A DNA stretch of 7,268 nt from an uncultured Eubacteriales bacterium (GCA_900317795.1 ONIF01000112.1:1-7268); one strand, 5' to 3'. Shown: positions 1 through 5,107, counted from the stretch's first letter. Numbers and translations: made by a program. The notes: generated by a model from the sequence alone, not told the origin.

Positions 1-1
1 A

Positions 2-214
2 AAATCCGAAAATGAAGAAGTGCTTGTATTGGGTGCATTCGGGTGCGGTGCTTTCAGAAATCCCCCCGAAATCGTTGCAGATGTCTGGGCAAAGGTCTTG
101 CAGGATTATCTGTATGACTTCAAAACAATAGAATTTGCCGTGATGTCAAATCCCTCAAAGCCAAGTGATAATTTTATTGCATTCCAGAGAACTTTTAAAA
201 AATACTTCAAGTAA
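2..214 (+). CDS. Microbial-type poly(ADP-ribose) glycohydrolase (TIGR02452-like), C-terminal end, 5' truncated by window
   Basis: The reading frame is open from the window edge to the TAA at 212-214, giving about 70 residues; the start lies outside. The segment VLVLGAFGCGAFRNPP followed by a helix (EIVADVWAKVL) and the ending IEFAVMSNP...NFIAFQRTF matches, from memory of the family, the C-terminus of TIGR02452/DUF2263 proteins. These are bacterial macrodomain-fold PARG-like enzymes that remove ADP-ribose from modified proteins in the cytoplasm. The glycine-rich GAFGCGAF stretch corresponds to the loop that contacts the ADP-ribose diphosphate. The catalytic glutamates of the GGG...QEE signature should lie upstream and cannot be seen, so activity cannot be judged. 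The gene ends in a strong hairpin terminator shared with the converging gene. Family confidence is good; physiological substrate is unknown. Confidence 0.82.
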   Translation, partial: KSENEEVLVLGAFGCGAFRNPPEIVADVWAKVLQDYLYDFKTIEFAVMSNPSKPSDNFIAFQRTFKKYFK

Positions 215-218
215 AAAA

Positions 219-259
219 CAGGCTGTCACATTTTTCCGTGACAGCCTGCCGTTTTTTTT
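219..259. terminator. Bidirectional intrinsic terminator between convergent genes
   Basis: A perfect 11-bp stem, CAGGCTGTCAC (219-229) and GTGACAGCCTG (238-248), encloses an 8-nt loop. It is followed by T8 at 252-259 on the plus strand and flanked by A6 at 213-218, which reads as a T tract on the minus strand. It can therefore end both the PARG-like gene and the converging DUF5684 gene, whose stop codon lies within the plus-strand T run. Confidence 0.93.
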
Positions 260-716
260 ACAAGAATGAATAAATCGGTCCTTCATAGTCGCATTTCCCG
301 AAACCAAGCAGAATCAATCCTATTTCGGGAAAAAACAAATTCAACAAAGCAAATCCCATGTTTTTTCCGTAAGCCTGAGCCATTCTCACCATCAGCATTA
401 TAGGGAATATGTAGTTTATGATCGGTATGATGGAAAAAAGGAACTTCCAGCCGTTGCCGTAAACGATTTTTGCAATTATGTAGCTGCTATAAAAAGGGAC
501 AAGAATTTTCCAGCCGTCCTCGCCTGCCTTTTCAAAAATCTTCCAATAGGCTATGGTGCATATCACTCCAAGCAGTAAAAATGTTACAAGTATGGCAATA
601 ATCAACCATGACGGCACGGCTTTCAATAACTCCAGCAATGCTCTCGCTTCCGCTTCCGTCAGAGTACGGCTTGAACTGTCCGAGTAGTTATACATTGAAT
701 TTAACAAATTGTACAT
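258..716 (-). CDS. Small integral membrane protein, DUF5684-like
   Basis: The protein has 152 residues. The start ATG (complement of 714-716) has a GGAGGG ribosome binding site at 723-728 with 6 nt spacing and a good promoter further upstream. The N-terminus is polar and serine-rich. A first membrane helix lies at about residues 36-58, followed by the conserved-looking block YWKIFEKAGEDGWKILVPFY (57-76), then hydrophobic segments at roughly 90-112 and 120-140. The paired 'aGedGWkilVPfY' and 'iIPiiN' blocks are characteristic of the DUF5684 family, a group of short membrane proteins in Firmicutes and others, some annotated as signal-peptidase-I-like. No catalytic Ser/Lys dyad is evident, so I do not call it a peptidase. 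It appears monocistronic. Function is unknown. Confidence 0.85.
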   Translation of the reverse strand: MYNLLNSMYNYSDSSSRTLTEAEARALLELLKAVPSWLIIAILVTFLLLGVICTIAYWKIFEKAGEDGWKILVPFYSSYIIAKIVYGNGWKFLFSIIPIINYIFPIMLMVRMAQAYGKNMGFALLNLFFPEIGLILLGFGKCDYEGPIYSFL

Positions 717-755
717 AAAAAGCCCTCCAAAAAATTTCCGTATATATCTCTGTTT

Positions 756-785
756 ATTATATTATAAAAATACTTTTTTTGTCAA
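756..785 (-). promoter_or_regulatory. Sigma-A type promoter for the DUF5684 gene
   Basis: On the minus strand TTGACA (complement of 780-785) and TATAAT (complement of 756-761) are both perfect consensus hexamers, separated by 18 bp. A second overlapping TATAAT at 761-766 would give only 13 bp and is less likely. The -35 box lies 7 bp from the left end of the MITE-like element at 793. Confidence 0.8.
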
Positions 786-792
786 TATTTTT

Positions 793-913
793 ATAGTAAA
801 CGACAAAATAAACTGCCCTATGTCATTCCGAGCGAAGCGAGGAATCTTTGAAAGATTCTTCGTCACTTCGTTCCTCAGAATGACAAAAGGAAATTTTCAG
901 TGACGTTTACTAT
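793..913. mobile_element. MITE-like 121-bp imperfect palindromic element
   Basis: Outer terminal inverted repeats are perfect over 10 bp: ATAGTAAACG (793-802) and CGTTTACTAT (904-913). Exactly 18 bp inside each end lies an inner inverted repeat, TGTCATTC (821-828) and GAATGACA (878-885), continuing as an imperfect hairpin that includes GAGCGAAGCGAGGAATCTTT on the left arm and AAAGATTC on the right. Inner and outer repeats share the same centre (853), so the unit is one symmetric element. The inner sequence belongs to the widespread 'TGTCATTC-GAG-GAAGC-AAGAATCT' class of dispersed palindromic repeats. A TA dinucleotide at each end (794-795 and 911-912) could be a TA target duplication, as for IS630/mariner-type MITEs. 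There is no coding capacity; an open frame across it is incidental. Confidence 0.75.
821..885. repeat. Inner dispersed palindromic repeat (TGTCATTC...GAATGACA)
   Basis: The 65-bp core of the MITE-like element would fold into a long stem in RNA or single-stranded DNA. The apex is GAATCTTT-G-AAAGATTC at 842-858. The right arm carries about three extra bases relative to the left, so the stem has a bulge near the CGAAG/CTTCG segment. Confidence 0.75.
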
Positions 914-954
914 TTAATATATATTTCTGCACATTTCGGCATTTTATAAAATAT

Positions 955-981
955 TACTATTGAAAAATTTTATCAATAGTA
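955..981. promoter_or_regulatory. 27-bp near-perfect palindrome over the -35 box: candidate operator
   Basis: TACTATTGA (955-963) and TCAATAGTA (973-981) are perfect 9-bp inverted arms. The 9-bp centre AAAATTTTA continues the symmetry except for one mismatched pair around the central base. The palindrome covers the whole -35 hexamer (960-965) and runs to within one base of the -10 box, the placement of a repressor site. I do not recognise the binding protein. A cruciform or hairpin role is less likely because the centre is AT-only and no terminator-type T tract follows. Confidence 0.6.
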
Positions 982-988
982 GTATAAT
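960..988 (+). promoter_or_regulatory. Sigma-A type promoter for the SPFH gene
   Basis: TTGAAA at 960-965 and a perfect TATAAT at 983-988 are separated by 17 bp. Transcription would begin near 995 and leave an AT-rich leader of about 50 nt before the start codon. Confidence 0.82.
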
Positions 989-1030
989 ATTTTTAAATAA
1001 AAGAAAAATCACATAATTACAAATATTTTC

Positions 1031-1036
1031 AAGGAG
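1031..1036 (+). promoter_or_regulatory. Ribosome binding site that fixes the SPFH start
   Basis: AAGGAG at 1031-1036 lies 9 nt before ATG 1046-1048. An upstream in-frame ATG at 1037-1039 directly abuts this site and so cannot be the start. Confidence 0.85.
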
Positions 1037-1045
1037 ATGGTTACA

Positions 1046-2350
1046 ATGGGAATTATCAGAGCAGCTTTAAACTCAGTAGGCGGAACTTTGGCGGATTCTT
1101 ATCTTGACGCATACCGCCCCTATCACATGGGACCGAGAACGGTTGTTGCACCGGGCGTGTTTGCCGATGACGGTACAGGCAGAAATACCAATACCAAACG
1201 TGCCAACAACGTCATTTCAAACGGCTCCAAAATATTCGTTGACTCCAATCAGCTTATGTGTCTTGTTGATGGCGGAAAAGTTGTTGACTACTCTGCCGAA
1301 CCCGGTTATTATACCGTTTCAAATTCTTCTGCCCCCTCGTTCTTTAACGGTGAATTCAAAAAGACCTTTTCCGACGCTTGGGACAGAATTAAATTCGGTG
1401 GAAACCAGTACAAAGAACAGAGAGTTATTTATATAAACCTTCGTACAATGGAGGGTATCAAGTTCGGTACAAAAACTCCCGTGCCTTTCTTTGACGAAAA
1501 ATATCAAATCGACGTTGCCGTAAGGGCTTTCGGCACATTCTCTATCAAAGTTACGGACTACTGGAAATTCTTCAATGAAGTTATCCCCCATGAGTGCATA
1601 TTTGAGGGTGCAAGCCTTGAAGTTGACGACTTCCTCAATGATACTTTCATGTCGGAATATCTCGGTGCATTGGGCGAGGCTCTCAGCAATATGTCCGTTG
1701 AGGGAATACAGCTTTCAAGAATACCCACTCAGACAGGCAAACTCTCTCAGTACATGAGAACCGCTCTCGACCCTGTATGGGGCGAAAGCAGAGGTCTTGA
1801 AATTGTCAATGTCGGCATTTCAAGCATTACTTATGATGACGATACAAAGAAACTCCTCCAAAAGAGAAACGAAACTGTTATATACAATGACCCGAGCATG
1901 AGAGAAACCTTTGTGCAGACATCTATTGCAAGAGGTATCGAAGCGGCAGGCTCCAATCCCAACGGTGCAGGAAATGCTTTCATGGGAATTAACATGGGCA
2001 TGGGTGCGGCAAGCGGATTTATGAACAATTCCTCTAACATGAATATGCAGCAAATGCAGATGCAGCAGCAACAAATGCAACAGCAAATGCAGCAGGCAGC
2101 AGCCCCTGCAGCAAACAGTTGGGATTGTTCATGCGGTCATAAGGGCAATACAGGTAAATTCTGTGCGGAGTGCGGTGCAAAGAAACCCGAACCGGCAGGT
2201 GCATGGAAATGTATATGCGGTGCAACCAATACAGGCAAGTTCTGTGCGGAGTGCGGTGCAAAAAGACCTGATGACGGCAAATGGACCTGTTCATGCGGTG
2301 CTGTTAATACAGGCAAATTCTGTGCCGACTGCGGTGCAAAAAAACCTTAA
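1046..2350 (+). CDS. SPFH/Band-7 domain protein with three C-terminal zinc ribbons (YdjI-like, COG4260)
   Basis: The protein has 434 residues from ATG 1046, chosen for its AAGGAG at the right distance. Residues about 1-285 form the SPFH (stomatin/prohibitin/flotillin/HflK) region in the version found in Bacillus subtilis YdjI and formerly labelled 'virion core protein'. An M/Q-rich linker follows (about 332-350, nearly only Met, Gln and Asn) and a short Ala/Pro stretch. Three tandem zinc ribbons start at W359, W387 and W413, each W-x-C-x-C-G...GKFC-x-x-CGAK-[KR]-P; cysteines are at 361/363/373/376, 389/391/400/403 and 415/417/426/429. There is no signal peptide or clear membrane helix, so membrane association is likely peripheral, as a scaffold. 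In B. subtilis ydjI sits with ydjG, ydjH and a PspA homologue in the envelope-stress response; here a ydjG-like gene follows. Family assignment is strong; its role here is by analogy. Confidence 0.92.
   Translation: MGIIRAALNSVGGTLADSYLDAYRPYHMGPRTVVAPGVFADDGTGRNTNTKRANNVISNGSKIFVDSNQLMCLVDGGKVVDYSAEPGYYTVSNSSAPSFFNGEFKKTFSDAWDRIKFGGNQYKEQRVIYINLRTMEGIKFGTKTPVPFFDEKYQIDVAVRAFGTFSIKVTDYWKFFNEVIPHECIFEGASLEVDDFLNDTFMSEYLGALGEALSNMSVEGIQLSRIPTQTGKLSQYMRTALDPVWGESRGLEIVNVGISSITYDDDTKKLLQKRNETVIYNDPSMRETFVQTSIARGIEAAGSNPNGAGNAFMGINMGMGAASGFMNNSSNMNMQQMQMQQQQMQQQMQQAAAPAANSWDCSCGHKGNTGKFCAECGAKKPEPAGAWKCICGATNTGKFCAECGAKRPDDGKWTCSCGAVNTGKFCADCGAKKP
2039..2095 (+). repeat. CAG/CAA/ATG low-complexity tract encoding the Met/Gln-rich linker
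   Basis: This 57-bp in-frame tract is composed almost wholly of CAG, CAA and ATG codons. It encodes residues 332-350 between the SPFH region and the zinc ribbons. It is a flexible or self-associating linker and a plausible site of length variation. Confidence 0.8.
2120..2347 (+). repeat. Three tandem zinc-ribbon coding repeats
   Basis: The units start at 2120, 2204 and 2282 and are about 66-69 bp long, separated by 15- and 12-bp spacers. Units one and two share the identical 20-mer TGTGCGGAGTGCGGTGCAAA; unit three keeps the amino-acid pattern with a few base changes. This indicates fairly recent internal duplication. Spacing and coding context rule out a CRISPR array. Confidence 0.85.
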
Positions 2351-2354
2351 ATCA

Positions 2355-2382
2355 GAGTGGAGTGTGGAGAGTTGAGAGTGGA
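2355..2382 (+). repeat. Four tandem heptanucleotide repeats (GAGTGGA-like)
   Basis: Just after the SPFH stop codon the sequence reads GAGTGGA, GTGTGGA, GAGTTGA, GAGTGGA: four head-to-tail heptamers with one or two changes each. The purine-rich run is intergenic. It resembles short heptameric repeats seen between genes in several bacteria. Function is unknown. Confidence 0.75.
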
Positions 2383-2427
2383 GTTTTTCGGCTCTCTGCA
2401 TAAGTTTACAATTCAGCAAAATTATTC

Positions 2428-2469
2428 AGACCTGTTTAAGAATGATATGCGAGCTTAAACAGGTCTTTT
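2428..2469 (+). terminator. Long hairpin after the SPFH gene, probable intrinsic terminator
   Basis: A perfect 13-bp stem, AGACCTGTTTAAG (2428-2440) and CTTAAACAGGTCT (2454-2466), has a 13-nt loop. The T run after it is short (TCTTTT), so termination may be partial. It could reduce, rather than block, transcription from the SPFH promoter into the YdjG-like gene. Confidence 0.65.
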
Positions 2470-2483
2470 CAGCAAAAAAACTT

Positions 2484-2515
2484 TGTCTTTCAGTTGCGTG
2501 AGTGATTGAAAGACA
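2484..2515. other. Second intergenic hairpin of unknown role
   Basis: A 9-bp stem, TGTCTTTCA (2484-2492) and TGAAAGACA (2507-2515), encloses a 14-nt loop. It is preceded by A7 (2474-2480) and followed, after 7 nt, by T5 (2523-2527). It could be a second weak terminator, a processing site or a regulatory leader structure. The rest of 2351-2610 shows no gene. Confidence 0.4.
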
Positions 2516-2610
2516 TACTTGCTTTTTAGGGAAAACGGAAATTTTTGTCAATAATGTTCTTTTACGGAAAAATTATAAATTTATGGATAAATACAGGAGG
2601 ACTTTTTTGA

Positions 2611-3684
2611 ATGGAAACAATAGCCTATAAATGTATCAACTGCGGAGGACCTTTGCAGTACAGCCCCGCTAAATTGAAATTTACCTGCGAGTACTGCCGA
2701 AGCGACTTCACCGAAGCCGAACTCAAAGCCCATTGGGGTGAACTTGATGAAAATTTGAATCGGGAGGCTGTGGAAGAACCCGAAACCACTCCCGAAAATC
2801 AAGATGATTTCTCTGAAAATACGGTCATCTATTCATGTCAAAACTGCGGTGCGGAGATAATGGCTGAAAAAACCACTGCCGCCACTTTCTGCATATACTG
2901 TCACAGCCCCGTTGTACTTACCAACCGCCTTACAGGTCACTATAAACCCGATTTGGTGATACCTTTCAAGATTTCCGAGGAAGATGCCAAAAATAAATTT
3001 TTCGAGATGTGCAGGGGAAAGAAATTCCTGCCGAAAAAATTCCTGAAAAATGCCGAACTCGATATGATAAAGGGCGTATATTATCCGTATTGGATGGTGG
3101 ATTCTCTCAAAGACGGCAGAGTAGATGCAACCGCCAAAACTGTCCATACTTGGCATGAGGGCGATATGAGAATTACCGAAACCAAAACTTACAGGGTAAT
3201 GCGTGCAGGAAAGATAGATTTCAAATGCTTTCCGCATTCCGCACTTTCAAAAGAAGACCATAATATGATGAAATATGTAAACCCCTATGACGACAACGAA
3301 ATGAAAGACTTCTCTATGGCATATCTTTCGGGCTTCCTTGCGGAAAAGCGTGACACCGAAAGAGAAACCGCTCAGCCCGAAGTTGATAAGGAACTTGTCG
3401 GATATGCCAAAAAAATCTACGGTGAAACAATGTCCCAATATGACAGCTATAATATAGATAAAATCGACCTAAAAACTTTAAAGGAAAATTGGAAATATGC
3501 CTTAATGCCCGTTTGGATGATGACTTTTAACTATGAGGGAAAAAACTATCTCTATTCCATGAACGGTCAGACAGGCAAAACTTATGGTGAACTCCCCTGC
3601 GATAAGGGAAAATTGGCACTTTTCGGAGTGGGAATTTTTGTGGTACTGATGATAATAGGAATTATTCTGGGAGGATATTTTTAA
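2611..3684 (+). CDS. Double zinc-ribbon, C-terminally membrane-anchored protein (YdjG-like)
   Basis: The protein has 357 residues; AGGAGG at 2595-2600 lies 10 nt before the ATG. A first TFIIB-type zinc ribbon has C8-x2-C11 and C26-x2-C29. An acidic linker (about 45-70) leads to a second ribbon with C76-x2-C79 and C94-x2-C97. A soluble domain follows with short motifs such as VIPFKI and GVYYPYWM, which match my recollection of the YdjG family. One hydrophobic helix (about 334-357) ends the protein, so it is probably a tail-anchored protein with its bulk in the cytoplasm. B. subtilis YdjG is encoded with YdjH, YdjI and a PspA homologue and takes part in membrane-stress protection. Here it follows the SPFH gene by 260 bp and precedes a YdjH-like fragment by 1 bp. 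Family confidence is good; function is by analogy. Confidence 0.82.
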   Translation: METIAYKCINCGGPLQYSPAKLKFTCEYCRSDFTEAELKAHWGELDENLNREAVEEPETTPENQDDFSENTVIYSCQNCGAEIMAEKTTAATFCIYCHSPVVLTNRLTGHYKPDLVIPFKISEEDAKNKFFEMCRGKKFLPKKFLKNAELDMIKGVYYPYWMVDSLKDGRVDATAKTVHTWHEGDMRITETKTYRVMRAGKIDFKCFPHSALSKEDHNMMKYVNPYDDNEMKDFSMAYLSGFLAEKRDTERETAQPEVDKELVGYAKKIYGETMSQYDSYNIDKIDLKTLKENWKYALMPVWMMTFNYEGKNYLYSMNGQTGKTYGELPCDKGKLALFGVGIFVVLMIIGIILGGYF

Positions 3685-3685
3685 G

Positions 3686-4114
3686 ATGAAAAAGTCAAAG
3701 AAATTTCTTTTTACAATATTGACATTTATGCTTATGATAACAGTATTGTCATTCGGCTCAATCATCGTATCTGCGGATTTTGAGGAATACGATGACAACA
3801 ATACATCGGTTGTACAGACAGCAGCTTATGATGATGAATATTATGACGATTATTATGATGACGATTACTATGACAACAATACAAGCTCATACCGCAGGGG
3901 AACTGACTGGTTCAGAACAATCGGCACTTCTCTGCTTGTAAGCGTGATAGGCTCTGCTGTGGCTGTCGGAATTGTTTTCAGCAGATATAAATTCAACGGC
4001 AGAACCGAGCCTTATCCCTATAACAGAAAAGCCGCTTTGGAACTTTCGGCAAGTGAAGATGTCCTTATCCATACAGACATTAAGCGTGAAAGAATCGAAA
4101 GAGATAGACGTTGA
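3686..4114 (+). CDS. Short secreted/membrane protein resembling a TPM-family (YdjH-like) protein without its TPM domain
   Basis: The protein has 142 residues and starts 1 bp after the YdjG-like stop, with GGGAGG at 3669-3674. Residues 1-30 form a typical signal peptide (KKSKK, hydrophobic core, cleavage after VSA). Residues 31-66 are an extracytoplasmic Asp/Tyr-rich segment (D49 to N65 is almost only D, E and Y). One membrane helix lies at about 78-98. The tail is basic, ending in 'AALELSASEDVLIHTDIKRE'. TPM-domain proteins such as YdjH have signal peptide, TPM domain (PF04536, ~120-130 residues), a D/Y-rich or glycine-rich stretch, a membrane helix, and a tail with a similar 'L-L-x-S-x-D-x-x-[IL]' block. 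Here everything but the TPM domain appears present. The relation is inferred from layout and memory, not alignment, so it may instead be a lineage-specific protein. It may partner with the adjacent YdjG-like protein. Confidence 0.68.
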   Translation: MKKSKKFLFTILTFMLMITVLSFGSIIVSADFEEYDDNNTSVVQTAAYDDEYYDDYYDDDYYDNNTSSYRRGTDWFRTIGTSLLVSVIGSAVAVGIVFSRYKFNGRTEPYPYNRKAALELSASEDVLIHTDIKRERIERDRR

Positions 4115-4145
4115 ACCCCCCAAAAATGAAAAGGAGGTATTTATC

Positions 4146-4667
4146 ATGAAATTCGAGGCAATGCCCATAGCGACTGAAAAACAGATTATGGAAACTGAAA
4201 AAGCCGCATATAATATATGGCGGAATTATTATAAGGACATTTTCCCGAAAGAACAAATTGAATATATGCTTAAACTTTTCCACTCCAAAGAGGCTGTCAA
4301 AAAACAGATTGCCAACGGATATATACACATGTCACTTCTGCTTGACGGTGAAGTGATAGGATATATGTGTTACTATGTAAAAAATGACTGTTTATATCTT
4401 CCAAGACTTTACATAAAGCCCGAATATCGCAGGCAGGGTTTAGCAAAACAAGCTGTCGCCCGTCTTGAAAAACTGCTTCAAAATCCCGAACATGAATTGA
4501 CACACATCAAAAAAATACGTCACAACATCTCAAAGAAAAATACTTTTGCGGTAAATATATACGAACATCTGGGCTTTAAAAAAATACGTGAGGTGACCGT
4601 GGATTTCGGAAACGGGTTTACCTCTGACGACTACATCATGGAAAAAACAATCAACAAGGTGAAATGA
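4146..4667 (+). CDS. GNAT-family N-acetyltransferase
   Basis: The protein has 173 residues; ATG 4146 has AAGGAGG at 4131-4137 with 8 nt spacing, so the longer open frame upstream, which overlaps the previous gene, is not used. The GNAT fold is shown by a central strand pair (about 62-79), the 'LYIKPEYRRQGLAKQAV' segment, whose R-R-x-G-x-A loop at 95-100 binds the acetyl-CoA pyrophosphate, and the C-terminal 'NTFAVNIYEHLGFKKIREV' block typical of motif B. The N-terminal 60 residues, with W25, Y28 and Y29, should form the acceptor pocket. The acceptor (amino acid, peptide, drug or protein) cannot be told. The gene lies 31 bp after the TPM-less protein and 1 bp before a small membrane protein, so co-transcription is likely. 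Confidence 0.88.
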   Translation: MKFEAMPIATEKQIMETEKAAYNIWRNYYKDIFPKEQIEYMLKLFHSKEAVKKQIANGYIHMSLLLDGEVIGYMCYYVKNDCLYLPRLYIKPEYRRQGLAKQAVARLEKLLQNPEHELTHIKKIRHNISKKNTFAVNIYEHLGFKKIREVTVDFGNGFTSDDYIMEKTINKVK

Positions 4668-4668
4668 C

Positions 4669-5064
4669 ATGGGTAAAAAACTCAAAGCTTATATAATTTC
4701 CATACAAACTCTGCTTGAAAGCGGTGAGGATATTCAAAATATACAAGCCCTTAAAGACGAATTGCTGACAGAAATATCTTTCTGGCAACACGAAAGACTG
4801 ATACATCTTTTAGTGACTATTCTCTTTGCACTTTTGACTATGGCTGTTTTTATGGTACTCCTGTTTTACAGGGAATTGTCCATGCTTATACTTCTTGTCG
4901 CCCTGCTTTCACTGATGATTCCCTACATAAGACATTATTACATACTTGAAAACGGCGTACAAACTCTTTACACTTTCTATGAGGAACTGACTAAACGTCA
5001 AGGATTGATTCCAAAAAGTTGTATTCCCTCTCTTACAGGCGTTAAAATTAAAAAACAAAAATAA
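4669..5064 (+). CDS. Conserved-looking small membrane protein with two helices, function unknown
   Basis: The protein has 131 residues. The start is 1 bp after the acetyltransferase stop, with AAGGTGA at 4656-4662 inside the preceding gene. A cytoplasmic N-terminal helical region (1-40) ends in QHERLIHL (40-47). Two membrane helices follow at about 44-66 and 70-87, joined by a tight FYREL turn, then PYIRHYYILENGVQTLYTFYEEL (85-107) and a basic tail. I recall similar short proteins with 'QHERLIH' and 'IPYIRHYY.LENGVQ' in Lachnospiraceae and related bacteria, where they are hypothetical. The invariant-looking His/Arg/Tyr clusters flank the membrane. No enzymatic motif is recognised. It ends the probable four-gene operon, with a terminator beginning 5 bp later. 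Confidence 0.75.
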   Translation: MGKKLKAYIISIQTLLESGEDIQNIQALKDELLTEISFWQHERLIHLLVTILFALLTMAVFMVLLFYRELSMLILLVALLSLMIPYIRHYYILENGVQTLYTFYEELTKRQGLIPKSCIPSLTGVKIKKQK

Positions 5065-5068
5065 AATA

Positions 5069-5107
5069 TCGGGACTTCTCTTTTCATGGAGAAGCCCCGA
5101 CTTTTTT
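5069..5107. terminator. Bidirectional intrinsic terminator between convergent genes
   Basis: TCGGGACTTCTC (5069-5080) pairs with GAGAAGCCCCGA (5089-5100) across an 8-nt loop. One position is A-C on the plus-strand RNA and a G-U wobble on the minus-strand RNA. T6 at 5102-5107 serves the plus strand, and an AT-rich A run at 5061-5067 serves the minus strand. The T run ends in the stop codon of the converging HdeD-like gene. Confidence 0.88.

Noticed and set aside
709..903. Plus-strand open frame of 64 codons across the divergent intergenic region
   Set aside because: It runs through the palindromic MITE-like element, its start overlaps the opposite gene's start and there is no ribosome binding site.
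1037..1045. Upstream in-frame ATG for the SPFH protein
   Set aside because: It directly abuts the AAGGAG site; the ATG at 1046 has correct spacing and gives the family-like N-terminus MGIIRAAL.
2120..2347. CRISPR-like direct repeats
   Set aside because: The repeats are in frame, encode zinc ribbons and are separated by only 12-15 bp of coding sequence.
2545..2579. Promoter TTGTCA...TATAAA before the YdjG-like gene
   Set aside because: The spacing is 23 bp, too long for a sigma-A promoter, and no better -35 box fits the TATAAA.
2833..3237. Minus-strand open frame of 134 codons
   Set aside because: It is antisense to the well-supported YdjG-like gene, has no ribosome binding site and no recognisable family.
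3686..3800. Frameshift or pseudogene explanation for the missing TPM domain
   Set aside because: The frame is intact from a good ribosome binding site to the stop, and no TPM-like residues appear in other frames or in the 1-bp gap upstream.
3972..4145. N-terminal extension of the acetyltransferase
   Set aside because: It overlaps the preceding gene in another frame, while ATG 4146 has a perfect AAGGAGG and the GNAT similarity starts after it.
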